Source of the DNA: CAIYUC01 sp963682005
GTDB taxonomy: Bacteria; Bacteroidota; Bacteroidia; Bacteroidales; FEN-979
NCBI GenBank assembly: GCA_963682005.1
Contig: OY820914.1
Span: forward strand, 1,860,001-1,924,000
Length of the DNA: 64,000 bases
Reading direction: 5' to 3'
Shown: positions 52,093-60,541 of the stretch, piece after piece
How the letters are laid out: the number at the start of each line of letters is the position of its first letter
How positions within the stretch are numbered: position 1 is the first letter of the stretch
Translations under genes and position numbers: made by a program
The notes under the pieces: generated by a model
Database searches by the model: none
The model's input: the letters and a program-made list of their open reading frames with translations, nothing else
What the model was told of the DNA's origin: nothing

Positions 52093-52482
52093 TTAAAGTG
52101 CCGGATTTTGACTGTACCTGATAATGTCAATCAAAGCTTCCCCGTCCGCCGGCTTTCTCAGGTAAGCCAGCACACCGTACTCTTTGCAATAGGCCCGGCT
52201 TTTCGGGTCGTCGAATGCGGTCACAACAATAACCGGCAGATGAATGCCGTCCTGTTCAAGTTTTTTAAGCAGATCGATTCCATTCATTCCGGGCATGTTC
52301 AGGTCAAGAACAAGGATGTCATTCAACCCGGGTTTGAATCCGGATAAAAAACCAGCGGCACTTTCAAATGACTGGAATTCGAATCCGGCAGATCTGAAAA
52401 ACAGCTCAAAAGCTCGTCTTACGGACTTGTTGTCATCGATTAAATAAACCATCTGTGCCTCCGGATCTGTGCAAACAGCCAT
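52093..52482 (-). CDS. Single-domain response regulator (FixJ-type receiver)
   Basis: A 129-residue receiver; a second ATG (52452, MVYLIDDN) may be the start. LIDDN gives the acidic pair, ILVLDLNMPGMNG the phosphoacceptor, VVTAFD the switch Thr and LRKPAD the Lys. There is no output domain. It lies between the FixJ-like regulator and the sulfatase lipoprotein pair, so it could act as a phosphate sink or a second output of the kinase at 53369. It could also be a FixJ receiver that has lost its DNA-binding part. Confidence 0.88.
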   Translation of the reverse strand: MAVCTDPEAQMVYLIDDNKSVRRAFELFFRSAGFEFQSFESAAGFLSGFKPGLNDILVLDLNMPGMNGIDLLKKLEQDGIHLPVIVVTAFDDPKSRAYCKEYGVLAYLRKPADGEALIDIIRYSQNPAL

Positions 52483-52568
52483 GTCAAAACCAGCTGAATT
52501 CTTCGGCTCAAAGGTAATTCTTCAAAAAAAGGAAAGCTATAGTACTTTGGTTCTATACGGGAAAGAAG

Positions 52569-52600
52569 CTGATAAACTGATAAGCTGATGAGTTGATGAG
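52569..52600 (+). repeat. 8-bp tandem array
   Basis: CTGATAAA, CTGATAAG, CTGATGAG and TTGATGAG are four adjacent 8-bp units with TGA or TAA in each. The last two are identical to units at 1121-1136. No gene ends just upstream on the plus strand, so this copy is not at a stop codon. Confidence 0.75.
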
Positions 52601-52654
52601 CGGAGGAGATCATCAATTATGGGATTACGAATTACGAACTCTGCAGGAGATGGG

Positions 52655-52729
52655 AATGAGGTAATGTAGTAATGAAATAAAATATAATTAATAATTGCAT
52701 ATTACCTCATTATTTCATTATCTCATTAT
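52655..52729 (-). repeat. Facing 8-bp tandem arrays abutting a stop codon
   Basis: CTCATTAT, TTCATTAT, CTCATTAT (52706-52729) read ATAATGAG-type units on the minus strand, starting inside the stop codon of the FixJ-like gene (TAA at 52728-52726). About 25 bp further on, GGTAATGT and AGTAATGA with following AATAAAAT form an opposed array, so the region can fold back on itself. Confidence 0.8.
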
Positions 52730-53379
52730 CCCGGCTGGCGCGGGTCTGTGACGCTTGCCTGGATGGCTGTGAAGCCCGCTTTATCCGCAATCCGCAAAAT
52801 CTCGGGGACCGATTTTACACCAAGTTTCTCGCAAATGCTTTGCCTGTGAAGCTTTACCGTATGTTCGGCAATGTGAAGCTCGGATGCAATCTGCTTGTTC
52901 AGCATCCCGGTAAGCAGGTATTTCAGGATCTCATTTTCCCTCCGTGAAAGGGTGCTGATAAGTTTCCAGGCTGCGGTTACTTCTTCCTTATCGGCTTTCA
53001 GTTGCCTGCTCATGGCCAGCGCCTCGGAAACGGATTGAAGCAGTTCATTGTCCTTGAATGGTTTCTCGAGAAAATTAACGGCCCCCTTTTTCAGTGCCTG
53101 GACGCTCATGGGGATATTCCCGTGGCCGGTGATGAAGATGATGGGAAGGTGGGATGCCTGCACCAGCAATTCTTCCTGCAATTCGAGCCCGCTCCTCCCG
53201 CCAAGATTCACGTCAAGCAGGATGCATCCATTCTCATCGTATGGTTTCCTTTCAAGGTATTCTTCAGCGCTTGAAAACGCTTCCACCAAAAACCCGCTGG
53301 CGCTTAGGAAAAGCAAAAGGGACCTTCTGACCGAAAGATCATCGTCAATAATGAATATGGTTTCCCTGCTATCGCTCAT
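52726..53379 (-). CDS. FixJ/NarL-type response regulator (REC-LuxR HTH)
   Basis: 217 residues from ATG 53379 (MSDSRETIFIIDDDLSVRRS); upstream codons overlap the kinase gene. The receiver has IIDDD, ILLDVNLGGRSG (phospho-Asp), FITGHG and LEKPF. The C-terminal LuxR helix-turn-helix is LSRRENEILKYLLTGMLNKQIASELHIAEHTVKLHRQSICEKLG. It overlaps the end of the kinase gene by 11 bp, so the two are a coupled two-component pair. It probably controls nearby transport or sulfatase genes. Confidence 0.92.
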   Translation of the reverse strand: MSDSRETIFIIDDDLSVRRSLLLFLSASGFLVEAFSSAEEYLERKPYDENGCILLDVNLGGRSGLELQEELLVQASHLPIIFITGHGNIPMSVQALKKGAVNFLEKPFKDNELLQSVSEALAMSRQLKADKEEVTAAWKLISTLSRRENEILKYLLTGMLNKQIASELHIAEHTVKLHRQSICEKLGVKSVPEILRIADKAGFTAIQASVTDPRQPG

Positions 53380-55243
53380 TTTTGCATACCTGTAACTGGA
53401 ATGAAAATGATGCCCCGCCTCCTCTGGCATTTTCAGCCCAGATCGTTCCATTGTGTTTCTCAATGATAGACCGGCTTACCGCTAAACCAATCCCGAAGCC
53501 GCTTTTCCTGGATGTTATAAATGGTTTGAAAAGGTTCTCCTTTACGGAATCATCAATTCCGGGACCGTTATCACAAACAGAAATGGTGATCGTATCTTTA
53601 TTCAGCCGCTGTTTCAACTCTATAATCTTGTTTTCAGGATAAATGCCTTCCATTGACAGGGCGGCGTTGGATATGAAATTTAAAAGAACCTGCTGGAGTT
53701 GGATTTTATCACCAAAAACAAAAACTGGGTTATCAAGAAAATTAATGATCAGGTGGATATTCTGGCGGATCGCTTCTGAATTGAAAATACTGACCGTTTC
53801 CCTGATGAGTGTGCTCACATTCACTTCTTCCTTTTCACGGTTCTCCAGTTTCATCATGCTTTTTACACTGCTGATAAGTTCAGCGGCACGTTTATCGTCC
53901 TCAATGATGTTATCAAAGATTTCCATGGCCTGTCCGGGATCTAATTTTTCCGAATCCAGGAATCGCTTCCCTGCCTGCGCACTGTATAAAATGGCCGTCA
54001 GGGGCTGGTTAAGTTCGTGGGAAATGGAAGCCGTCATTTCAACCATCGTGGATAACCGGTCTTCCCGCACCAGCTCGCGGAATAAACTTTCAGTTTCTGT
54101 TTTCTGCCGCACAATATCCTTCTGCCTTCTGTTCAGCTTAAATAAATAAATGATAAGAAAACTTTCCGAGATCAGGATTAGAAAAACGAAAAGGATCTGC
54201 CATTTGTATTCACCGATGAATGAATCCTCCCGATTGTAAAATTTGCTCTCAGCGGGGATTGCTTTTGATTTCGAAAGGTTCCATCTTTTAATCTGTTTCC
54301 AGTCATAGACAAACTGGTAAAAGCTGGATTTATTCACGGTGATATCCTGCGGAGGCTTGCCATTAAGGATTTCCTGGGCAATTCTTCCGGATTCGATTCC
54401 AATATTGACGAAACTGAGTACATATCCCCCGATACCACCTTTTGTCCGGATAAAACTGTCAAATATGGGGAAAACAGGAGCATTGCAATAATTCGAGATA
54501 ATACCGATCGCTTCCGGAGTTGAAAATGGATGGTTGTTATTATCTGTCATGAATGTAGGAATGACAACGATGGAATTTGAAGGAATTTTCTTCACGATTT
54601 GCAACGTAGAATCTAAGGAAACCCCGGAAATGAATGTAAAACGATGTGTGTTTTTAAACGCCTTCGTGTCGTTGGTGGTAAGAAATGTATAGTAATTATC
54701 GATAAGGGAGCTTCCGCTGATTATGTAAACGTTTTTATTCTGCGGGAAAAGCTCAAAAGCAGCTTTCAATGTCCCTTGAATATTGTGCTTTATAATGATA
54801 TCAAGTGTGTTCTTGTCCGGCTGATGGTAAATAGAATCGGTCAGAACATTTTCATTTTCAATTGAAATGACGGGCGTGTTTTTCAATGCGTTAAGACCGT
54901 ACTTCGCCAAGACCTGATAGGCCATTGGTCCAACAGCAATCAACAGATCAATGGCGTTTTCCTTATACTTATGATTGTAAAGGTCGACAATGTTTTTTGC
55001 ATAATCCTCATTCGAAGACCTTCCGATATCCAGGTACTCAACCAATACATTGCAAGGCTCTGAAGGAACGTTGGAGAAATTACTCCTGAATCCATCCAGC
55101 ATGTTCTGGTATGCAGGCAAATTTGAATTCAAGGAAAAAATCACAACAATGGTCTTGATCTTATTGTTGGAGTATACGTCCCTGGGAAATAGGAAGATGA
55201 AAAGAACAACTGCTATTAATATTTCAGATCTGATTTTTTGCAT
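53369..55243 (-). CDS. Sensor histidine kinase with periplasmic ABC-substrate-binding-like sensor
   Basis: A 624-residue protein. The signal or anchor is followed by about 300 residues of ABC_sub_bind (TrpX-like) fold: KTIVVIFSLNSNLPAYQNMLDGF, IDLLIAVGPMAYQVL, VYIISGSSLIDNY, PVFPIFDSFIRTKGGIGGYVLSFVNIGIESGRIAQEILNG. A membrane helix lies at about 348-370, then HisKA (MVEMTASISHELNQPLTAI, phospho-His) and HATPase_c (DKIQLQQVLLNFISNAALSM; DNGPGIDD; GFGIGLAVSRSIIEKHNGTIW). A ligand is bound directly by the sensor, without a separate binding protein. It pairs with the FixJ-like regulator. Confidence 0.92.
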   Translation of the reverse strand: MQKIRSEILIAVVLFIFLFPRDVYSNNKIKTIVVIFSLNSNLPAYQNMLDGFRSNFSNVPSEPCNVLVEYLDIGRSSNEDYAKNIVDLYNHKYKENAIDLLIAVGPMAYQVLAKYGLNALKNTPVISIENENVLTDSIYHQPDKNTLDIIIKHNIQGTLKAAFELFPQNKNVYIISGSSLIDNYYTFLTTNDTKAFKNTHRFTFISGVSLDSTLQIVKKIPSNSIVVIPTFMTDNNNHPFSTPEAIGIISNYCNAPVFPIFDSFIRTKGGIGGYVLSFVNIGIESGRIAQEILNGKPPQDITVNKSSFYQFVYDWKQIKRWNLSKSKAIPAESKFYNREDSFIGEYKWQILFVFLILISESFLIIYLFKLNRRQKDIVRQKTETESLFRELVREDRLSTMVEMTASISHELNQPLTAILYSAQAGKRFLDSEKLDPGQAMEIFDNIIEDDKRAAELISSVKSMMKLENREKEEVNVSTLIRETVSIFNSEAIRQNIHLIINFLDNPVFVFGDKIQLQQVLLNFISNAALSMEGIYPENKIIELKQRLNKDTITISVCDNGPGIDDSVKENLFKPFITSRKSGFGIGLAVSRSIIEKHNGTIWAENARGGGASFSFQLQVCKNER

Positions 55244-55386
55244 TAACCTGTTGCTTCCTGGTTCAGAATTGTTCTGTAACCCTTCAAAAACAAAAATACC
55301 AAAATGTCTGATTTAATACTATAAATAACCCTGGCACTCTGATTAAAAACTAATATTCCTGACGGGCAGTTACCTGGTTCGGTCTT

Positions 55387-55908
55387 TCATTCATGCACCA
55401 TTTCCATCATCTTCAGCAATGTATTCCAGTTCCGGGATGTTGCAACGACCTTGTAATTCCTTTCTATAAAACTATTGGTGAATTTTGACCGGCCTGCCCC
55501 GTTATGGTAATAAATGTAAATCAGGTCGTCAATGATATAAAAGTTTTCCTCGAATTCAGGTTTGTTTCCGGTATCCTTGATTTTTCCGGAGGCCATTACA
55601 ACAATCCTCTTCGAAAAATCATCTTCTTTGGCCGCATAGGGGTCAGACCGGATGATCTTTTCCAACTCTTCACCGGTTTTGATGATTATTTCAGCGGAAA
55701 ACCCGAACTCCGCAAGCAGTATTCTATTCACTGAATCAAAGATCTCTTCTTTTGAACAATCCGAATGAAGAACAATATTCCCGCTGTTGATATACGTTTT
55801 TACATTCCCGAAACCACTCTTTACCAACGCCTTTGAGAAGGTATCCATCTTCATGCTTTTGCTCCCGCCTACATTGACGGCCCTAAGGAAAATCACATAT
55901 TTATTCAT
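55387..55908 (-). CDS. DUF1697 protein
   Basis: A 173-residue protein that starts MNKYVIFLRAVNVGGSKSMKMDTFSKALVKSGFGNVKTYINSGNIVL and ends NYKVVATSRNWNTLLKMMEM, which are the two defining blocks of DUF1697. It is cytosolic, and its function is unknown across the family. It is 6 bp from the acyltransferase gene. Confidence 0.9.
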   Translation of the reverse strand: MNKYVIFLRAVNVGGSKSMKMDTFSKALVKSGFGNVKTYINSGNIVLHSDCSKEEIFDSVNRILLAEFGFSAEIIIKTGEELEKIIRSDPYAAKEDDFSKRIVVMASGKIKDTGNKPEFEENFYIIDDLIYIYYHNGAGRSKFTNSFIERNYKVVATSRNWNTLLKMMEMVHE

Positions 55909-55914
55909 CTTTCC

Positions 55915-57048
55915 TCATTTTTTCCATTTATCCCTCAAGTTCATCAATGGCAGTTCATAATATTTATAAAGTAACGTTGAAAAAACGATAACAGCAAACC
56001 AGTAAATTAAATACAAACCCCAGGCGGACAGGGGACCTTCAGGCGGAAAATTGCTCTGAATGACTTCCGACACCAGGGCCAGGTTGAGCAAATACATGGA
56101 ATAGGAGATCAGGCTGATGTGCGTAAAGACTTTTACTACGATTACCGGGGCCTTCTTCATACTGTCAAACTTTGGTAACAGCAGGCAGCATCCGATGCTC
56201 TGAAATAGTATTTTAAAGACTTTTGTCGAGAAATCATTTGGTGCCCAAGTAGTATACAGGATGATAAAGCAGATCAGAATGCCGGAGATAAAACAAACAT
56301 TTCTGTACTTATGCCAGGTGAGGGGATACCAGTGTTTGATAAACGCCGCCAGCAGTCCTAATGCAATACCGTCAAGGCGATAGATGACAACCTTATATAT
56401 TTTTGTACCCAGCCAGAACTGATCCACATCAAACCTTGATGCGATGAAGAACCTGAGAAGGAACGGGATGATCAGGAAGATTAATATGGCACCGAGAAAA
56501 AGATGCTTTCTGTTTATCCTGAACCTGTTAAAAGAGAAATACACAATTCCGAGAATTAGCGGAAAAAGCAGGTAAAACCATTCTTCAATGCTCAGGCTCC
56601 ATGATTCCCAGAAAAACCCGGTAAACGGTCCTGAGAAATTTTGGAGGAACAGGAAGAATTTCCAGTTGACCTGTGAAAAATCTTCTTTTATCAGGCCGAA
56701 GTAAACAACAACAATATTTAAGATGAGTACGAGGTAATAGTTTGGCAAGGTCCGAAACCACCTGCGAATCCAGAAATTGCCCATGGTTTTTATTCCAAAC
56801 GATGGACTCTTCAGGAATATCTTGATCAGGATGCCTCCGATCAAAAAACCACTTAAAACAAAGAACAACTCTACACCATCCATTAACCGTATCCAGGGGA
56901 AACCGGTATTTGCTTTTTCAAGCATCGAACCATGGGCGATCACAACAAAAAGGATCGCCAGGGCCCTCATCAGGTCGAGTCCGAAAACTCTGTTCCTATA
57001 ATCAGGATTTAACCGGAAAACATTCACTGTCTTATTTAGTACTGACAT
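55915..57048 (-). CDS. Acyltransferase 3 family membrane protein
   Basis: 377 residues from ATG 57048; an in-frame TTG lies 9 bp upstream. Ten or so membrane helices. GLDLMRALAILFVVIAHGS carries the catalytic His of acyltransferase 3, followed by GVELFFVLSGFLIGGIL, FWIRRWFRTLPNYYLVL and WSLSIEEWFYLLFPLIL. The family O-acylates extracytoplasmic sugars such as polysaccharides or lipid A. It is far from the polysaccharide locus, so the substrate is open. Confidence 0.9.
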   Translation of the reverse strand: MSVLNKTVNVFRLNPDYRNRVFGLDLMRALAILFVVIAHGSMLEKANTGFPWIRLMDGVELFFVLSGFLIGGILIKIFLKSPSFGIKTMGNFWIRRWFRTLPNYYLVLILNIVVVYFGLIKEDFSQVNWKFFLFLQNFSGPFTGFFWESWSLSIEEWFYLLFPLILGIVYFSFNRFRINRKHLFLGAILIFLIIPFLLRFFIASRFDVDQFWLGTKIYKVVIYRLDGIALGLLAAFIKHWYPLTWHKYRNVCFISGILICFIILYTTWAPNDFSTKVFKILFQSIGCCLLLPKFDSMKKAPVIVVKVFTHISLISYSMYLLNLALVSEVIQSNFPPEGPLSAWGLYLIYWFAVIVFSTLLYKYYELPLMNLRDKWKK

Positions 57049-57199
57049 GTAGACCAAGGATCTGTTAATGTGTTTGCATTGGCAGTTCTGGTGCCGGAGA
57101 ATGGGGTTAAAAATACAAATAATCTTTTATGTGGTATTTGTTTATTGCCCTGGCGGGTTGTTCTGCATTTGTCAATAATTGAATTCCGGCGGTGGTATC

Positions 57200-57931
57200 C
57201 TATTTATTTCTGACACAACGGATGGAAAAACCCATCCATTTGGGGTGGGTGTTACGGAACATTTCCTCCAGCCCATAGATCATGTTCCTGTACCAGGCAC
57301 CGGACGCATCAAATTCACTGCTGCTCCACCAGAAACCGCTCCTCCCTCCAATGAAGAAGCGGCCATGGCTGCAGCGTTCTCCACCCGGAAGAGCAGAAAA
57401 AGCAAAATCATCACCGCCATTTCCTCCCGAACTCCAGCCTGATTTTGACTTTAACCGTTGCCCGGCAGCGTTTCCCCGTCCACCTGTTTTATCCCATACC
57501 GTATCACCTATGCCGTACCTGGTATCAGCGCAGCCCTCCAGGTATTTCCAATCTTCATCCGAAGGGACCCTCCATCCATATGGGCAGAGCATGCCGGTGT
57601 TAACAGCATACCAGTTGTAAAGTGCTCCATAGGTTTGTGCATTTCGTTCATCATTGCCATACCAGCAATAAGCGCCACTGCTTAATCCTGTCCAGGCAAT
57701 GCTGTCGGTAATATTAGGTATCACAGAACCATTGTTATAAGATGTGGTTTTCAGGTTTTCCGCCATCCATTCAAAATGTCCGATGATAACCGTACGGTAA
57801 ACATTTCCATCAACATCGGTAACGGTTCCCCATTTCCAGGTTTGTGATTTGAGAGATGAAATACTGAGAAGAAAGAATGCAAGCAGGATTGCATTTGAAC
57901 GGATGGTTAGATGTATGACCGGTCGTTTCAT
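57200..57931 (-). CDS. FISUMP-domain secreted protein
   Basis: 243 residues from ATG 57931 (MKRPVIHLTIRSNAILLAFF, signal peptide ending near SSLKSQ). It is a complete FISUMP (Fibrobacter succinogenes major paralogous) domain: DVDGNVYRTVIIGHFEWMAENLKTT, GALYNWYAVNTGMLCPYGWRVPSDEDWKYLEG, FSALPGGER, FWWSSSEFDASGAWYRNM and terminal MGFSIRCVRNK. Function unknown; surface exposure is probable. The broken gene at 59900 carries a second, related copy. Confidence 0.88.
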   Translation of the reverse strand: MKRPVIHLTIRSNAILLAFFLLSISSLKSQTWKWGTVTDVDGNVYRTVIIGHFEWMAENLKTTSYNNGSVIPNITDSIAWTGLSSGAYCWYGNDERNAQTYGALYNWYAVNTGMLCPYGWRVPSDEDWKYLEGCADTRYGIGDTVWDKTGGRGNAAGQRLKSKSGWSSGGNGGDDFAFSALPGGERCSHGRFFIGGRSGFWWSSSEFDASGAWYRNMIYGLEEMFRNTHPKWMGFSIRCVRNK

Positions 57932-58050
57932 GATCCTGTCGCATGGATCCTGTTCCGGAGTGAAATTTAAGGTGGTATAACCCTTAGCGGCCACTGTCAT
58001 GATGGTTATGCTTGTCCTCTCTTTGATTTTTATCTGCGGATCTAGAGAAT

Positions 58051-58078
58051 GCCTTCTTGCATTACCCGCCTGCAAGGC
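58051..58078. repeat. Palindrome between accessory genes, junction 1
   Basis: GCCTTcTTGCA and TGCAAGGC arms around a 9-base loop, in the leader between the PEP-mutase-like gene and the FISUMP gene ATG. Confidence 0.5.
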
Positions 58079-58106
58079 TGAGTGATGATTCATTCATGGC
58101 TGTTCA

Positions 58107-58976
58107 TCATTTTTTTGACCCGATAGCCATGTTATAAGCCAAAACTGCGTCGGGAAGCGGTGTAAGCGAATCTGATAAAATCGTGTATGTTCCTTTTTCC
58201 AATAGTTCGTCAGCAATTTTTTTTATTAAAGCCAACGTAGCTTTCATCACACTTGAACCCAGGCTTAAACGGGCGACACCCAAATCCTGCAGTTCACGCA
58301 CAGATGGAGGTAATCCCGCCCCGATTCCGGGGTTGCAGAGAATATTAATCGGGGCATTAATTTCCTTAACCAGGGTCGAAATCGTTTCTTTTTTCCACAC
58401 AGGCTGAATAAATATGCAGTCTGCACCTGCTTCACGGTATTTATTGCCACGCCTGATTGATTCGGATAATTTTTCTCTTTCCGAACCTGGCGAGGTATAA
58501 AATGAATCAGTCCTTGCATTAATTACCAGATGAAACCCCAGTGAATCTGATAACGCACGAATGGCTGCGATTCGTTCACAAAATTCCACCTCGTCAATTA
58601 ATACCGGATTTAAATCCATGCTGTCTTCAATATTTATTCCGACAATGCCTGTTGCAATTATCCGTTTAACCGAATCTATGATTTCATTTATATTATTCCC
58701 GTATCCGGCTTCTATATCCGCCGTAACCGGAACTTGCACTGCATTCACGATCCCCGTCAAAGTTTCAGTCATTTCTGACAATTGCATTACCTGGCAATCA
58801 GGATAGCCCAATGAGGCAGCCATTCCCATACTCGTTGTTGCCACTGCTTTAAAGCCACATGCTTCAACTAATTTGGAACTTCCGGTGTCCCATGAGTTTA
58901 ACAGAACCAGAATTTCCTTGTCCTGATGAAATTTCAGGAACATTTCAGCTTTTTCTTTTTGAATATGTGCGACCAT
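58107..58976 (-). CDS. Isocitrate lyase/PEP mutase superfamily enzyme
   Basis: A 289-residue TIM-barrel enzyme: VLLNSWDTGSSKLVEACGFKAVATTSMGMAASLGYPD, then VTADIEAGYGNN (metal-binding D-x-E-A-G-Y-G), GINIEDSM, VINARTDSF and the C-terminal LGVARLSLGSS. This is the common 'isocitrate lyase/phosphoenolpyruvate mutase family' form that lacks the KKCGH motif of true isocitrate lyase. Likely chemistry is C-C or P-C bond lysis on an oxaloacetate- or phosphonopyruvate-like substrate; the actual one is unknown. Confidence 0.88.
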   Translation of the reverse strand: MVAHIQKEKAEMFLKFHQDKEILVLLNSWDTGSSKLVEACGFKAVATTSMGMAASLGYPDCQVMQLSEMTETLTGIVNAVQVPVTADIEAGYGNNINEIIDSVKRIIATGIVGINIEDSMDLNPVLIDEVEFCERIAAIRALSDSLGFHLVINARTDSFYTSPGSEREKLSESIRRGNKYREAGADCIFIQPVWKKETISTLVKEINAPINILCNPGIGAGLPPSVRELQDLGVARLSLGSSVMKATLALIKKIADELLEKGTYTILSDSLTPLPDAVLAYNMAIGSKK

Positions 58977-59045
58977 GATCTTGTTGTTTTCTGCTGTTTT
59001 CTAAAGATATCTGATTTCTCATTGAATTACCCGTGACGTCGAGCT

Positions 59046-59111
59046 GCGAAAACCATGATTGGCTTACAGGCATTTGCATTCGATCCCGGGTGCGTTAGCA
59101 TTGGTTTTGGC
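59046..59111. repeat. Palindrome-rich spacer between accessory genes, junction 2
   Basis: GCGAAAACCATG (59046-59057) faces GCATTGGTTTTGGC (59098-59111), an inverted pair with one bulge. CTTACAGGC and GCATTTG in the middle are related to words in junction 4. It lies downstream of hepT. Confidence 0.45.
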
Positions 59112-59133
59112 GGTTCCTTATGGGTTGTTGAAA

Positions 59134-59460
59134 TTAAATTCTATTTATCAACTCTTTGAGAAGGGGCAGATCCATTTCGACAGTTTTCCACACCACATCC
59201 AAATCCACATCCAAATAATCATGAATTAATTTATCCCGCATTCCAGCCATATCTTGCCACGGAATATCAGGATGTGCTTGTGTAAGCTGCTTTGAAACCT
59301 TTTTTGAGGCTTCTCCAATGACTTCAATGTTTCTGATTATTGCATCCTGAATGATTGGGTTTTGATCAAAATCAGCTTTTGAAATACCTTTTACAAAAGA
59401 TTGAATTTTCTCAATTGAGGTTAGAATATGTTCAAGATATGCCTGATCGTTCTTCATCAT
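59134..59460 (-). CDS. hepT: HepT-like HEPN toxin (type VII toxin-antitoxin)
   Basis: A 108-residue helical HEPN protein with the exact R-x4-H-x-Y motif (R-DKLI-H-D-Y) of HepT RNases, preceded by IQDAIIRNIEVIGEASKKVS and DIPWQDMAGM. In characterised pairs the toxin is an RNase silenced by AMP addition to the Tyr of this motif. It is the second gene, overlapping mntA by 4 bp. Confidence 0.9.
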   Translation of the reverse strand: MMKNDQAYLEHILTSIEKIQSFVKGISKADFDQNPIIQDAIIRNIEVIGEASKKVSKQLTQAHPDIPWQDMAGMRDKLIHDYLDVDLDVVWKTVEMDLPLLKELINRI

Positions 59461-59741
59461 TGATAAATGATTTGAAGATCTTTATTAATGCTTTCCTTTA
59501 CAATTCTATTTTTAATGGCGCCTTCGGTAACCAGGTCAACCTTAATTCCCAATTTTTCAGTCAATAACCTTTCGATATGTACCAATTGGAGAAGCGAAAG
59601 AGTAGAATTGAATTTTACGAGGATATCAATATCGCTGTCCCTGTGATTTTCGTTTCTGGCATAGGATCCGAAAATCCCTATCATTACAGGGTTGTACACC
59701 TGTAATTCAGCGATTATGATATTTGTAATTTCAGATTTCAT
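59457..59741 (-). CDS. mntA: MntA-like minimal nucleotidyltransferase antitoxin
   Basis: 94 residues from ATG 59741; a TTG at 59756 is less likely. The nucleotidyltransferase signature is GIFGSYARNENHRDSDIDILVKF (G-S-x-A-R and S-D-I-D). MntA adenylylates HepT to keep it inactive. A TAnnTTTG-type box (TACTTTTG, 59761-59754) lies only 13 bp before this ATG, so the mRNA leader would be very short. Confidence 0.9.
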   Translation of the reverse strand: MKSEITNIIIAELQVYNPVMIGIFGSYARNENHRDSDIDILVKFNSTLSLLQLVHIERLLTEKLGIKVDLVTEGAIKNRIVKESINKDLQIIYQ

Positions 59742-59899
59742 TGTTTCGGAATACAAAAGTACGATTTTTTTATTTCAATAGCGATTACGCTCTGCCGGCA
59801 GCCGCAGTGCGGGCTCTGGTACTTCACTGTTTTCTATTCGGTGCGTGTTATTTGGTTATAGTTGAGGCAGCGACCCTGCTTACCCCCGGGTAGCTGGTA

Positions 59900-60424
59900 C
59901 TAACGGTATAGTGCATTGGCCCAATTGATGTTGAATTCGGTTGAGGTCCACCAGAACATATTGTATCCGTTGTTGCTGAAGAGACCACCGCCTGTGTTGC
60001 GCTCGCCGGACGGCTTGGCTGAGTAACCGAACCGGTCGTTTCCGTTGCCATTAAAATTCCAGCCGGTGGTGGTCTTCAGGTTCACTGCGACATCATAACC
60101 ATTCCAATCCGTTAAATCCCATTCCGGATCCCCGATCCCATACTGGCTGTCGACCGACCCTTCCAGCGCCTTGCACTCCTCGTCGGTGGGCAGGTGCCAG
60201 CCCGGCGGGCAGATGCCCTGTATGCCCTGCTGATTGGTGTATTGCATCATCTCTTTCCACTGGTAGAGTCCTCCGTAGGTGGTGCAGCAGTCGGGCTGGT
60301 CATACAAGCAGTATTTTTCAAGGATGCCGTTATTGGTCTGATCCTGTCTGCCGGCGATCATGGTTCCTACATTCAGGTTCTCCTTAAACCACCTTCCCCG
60401 GATATCTGTAACCGTGATGTTCAC
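59900..60424 (-). pseudogene. FISUMP-domain gene fragment, truncated and frameshifted
   Basis: The reading frame starts inside a FISUMP domain (FKENLNVGTMIAG...YGGLYQWKEMMQYTNQQGIQGICPPGWHLPTDEE) with no signal peptide and no ATG; the open frame begins right after the stop of the next upstream gene. It stops at FWWTSTEFNINWANALYR. The expected continuation is visible in another frame (TVSTSYPGVSRVAA) just past the stop, showing a frameshift, and the final GFSVRC block is missing. It is a relic, probably of a gene like the one at 57200, though the two differ in sequence. Confidence 0.75.
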
Positions 60425-60472
60425 CGGCCCTTCCGCATCGCATCCAACGTGCCGCTTGCATTCGCAGTGCGC

Positions 60473-60492
60473 CTGCCTGCCTGCCGGCAGGA
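60473..60492. repeat. CCTGCCGGCAGG palindromic repeat
   Basis: A perfect 12-bp palindrome at 60481-60492, preceded by extra CCTG units. On the minus strand it encodes PAGRQ in the frame leading into the FISUMP relic. The same short palindrome is familiar as a dispersed element in many uncultured bacterial genomes. Confidence 0.55.
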
Positions 60493-60541
60493 AAAACCGC
60501 CCGCATTGCCCGGGTGACGGCCCGCTATGCGTAGTAACCTT

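Noticed and set aside
52093..52482. Frameshifted FixJ homologue (pseudogene)
   Set aside because: The receiver is complete with all active-site residues, and no LuxR helix-turn-helix is readable downstream in any frame; treated as a genuine single-domain regulator.
58107..58976. Isocitrate lyase of the glyoxylate shunt
   Set aside because: The KKCGH catalytic motif is absent and the protein is much shorter than AceA.
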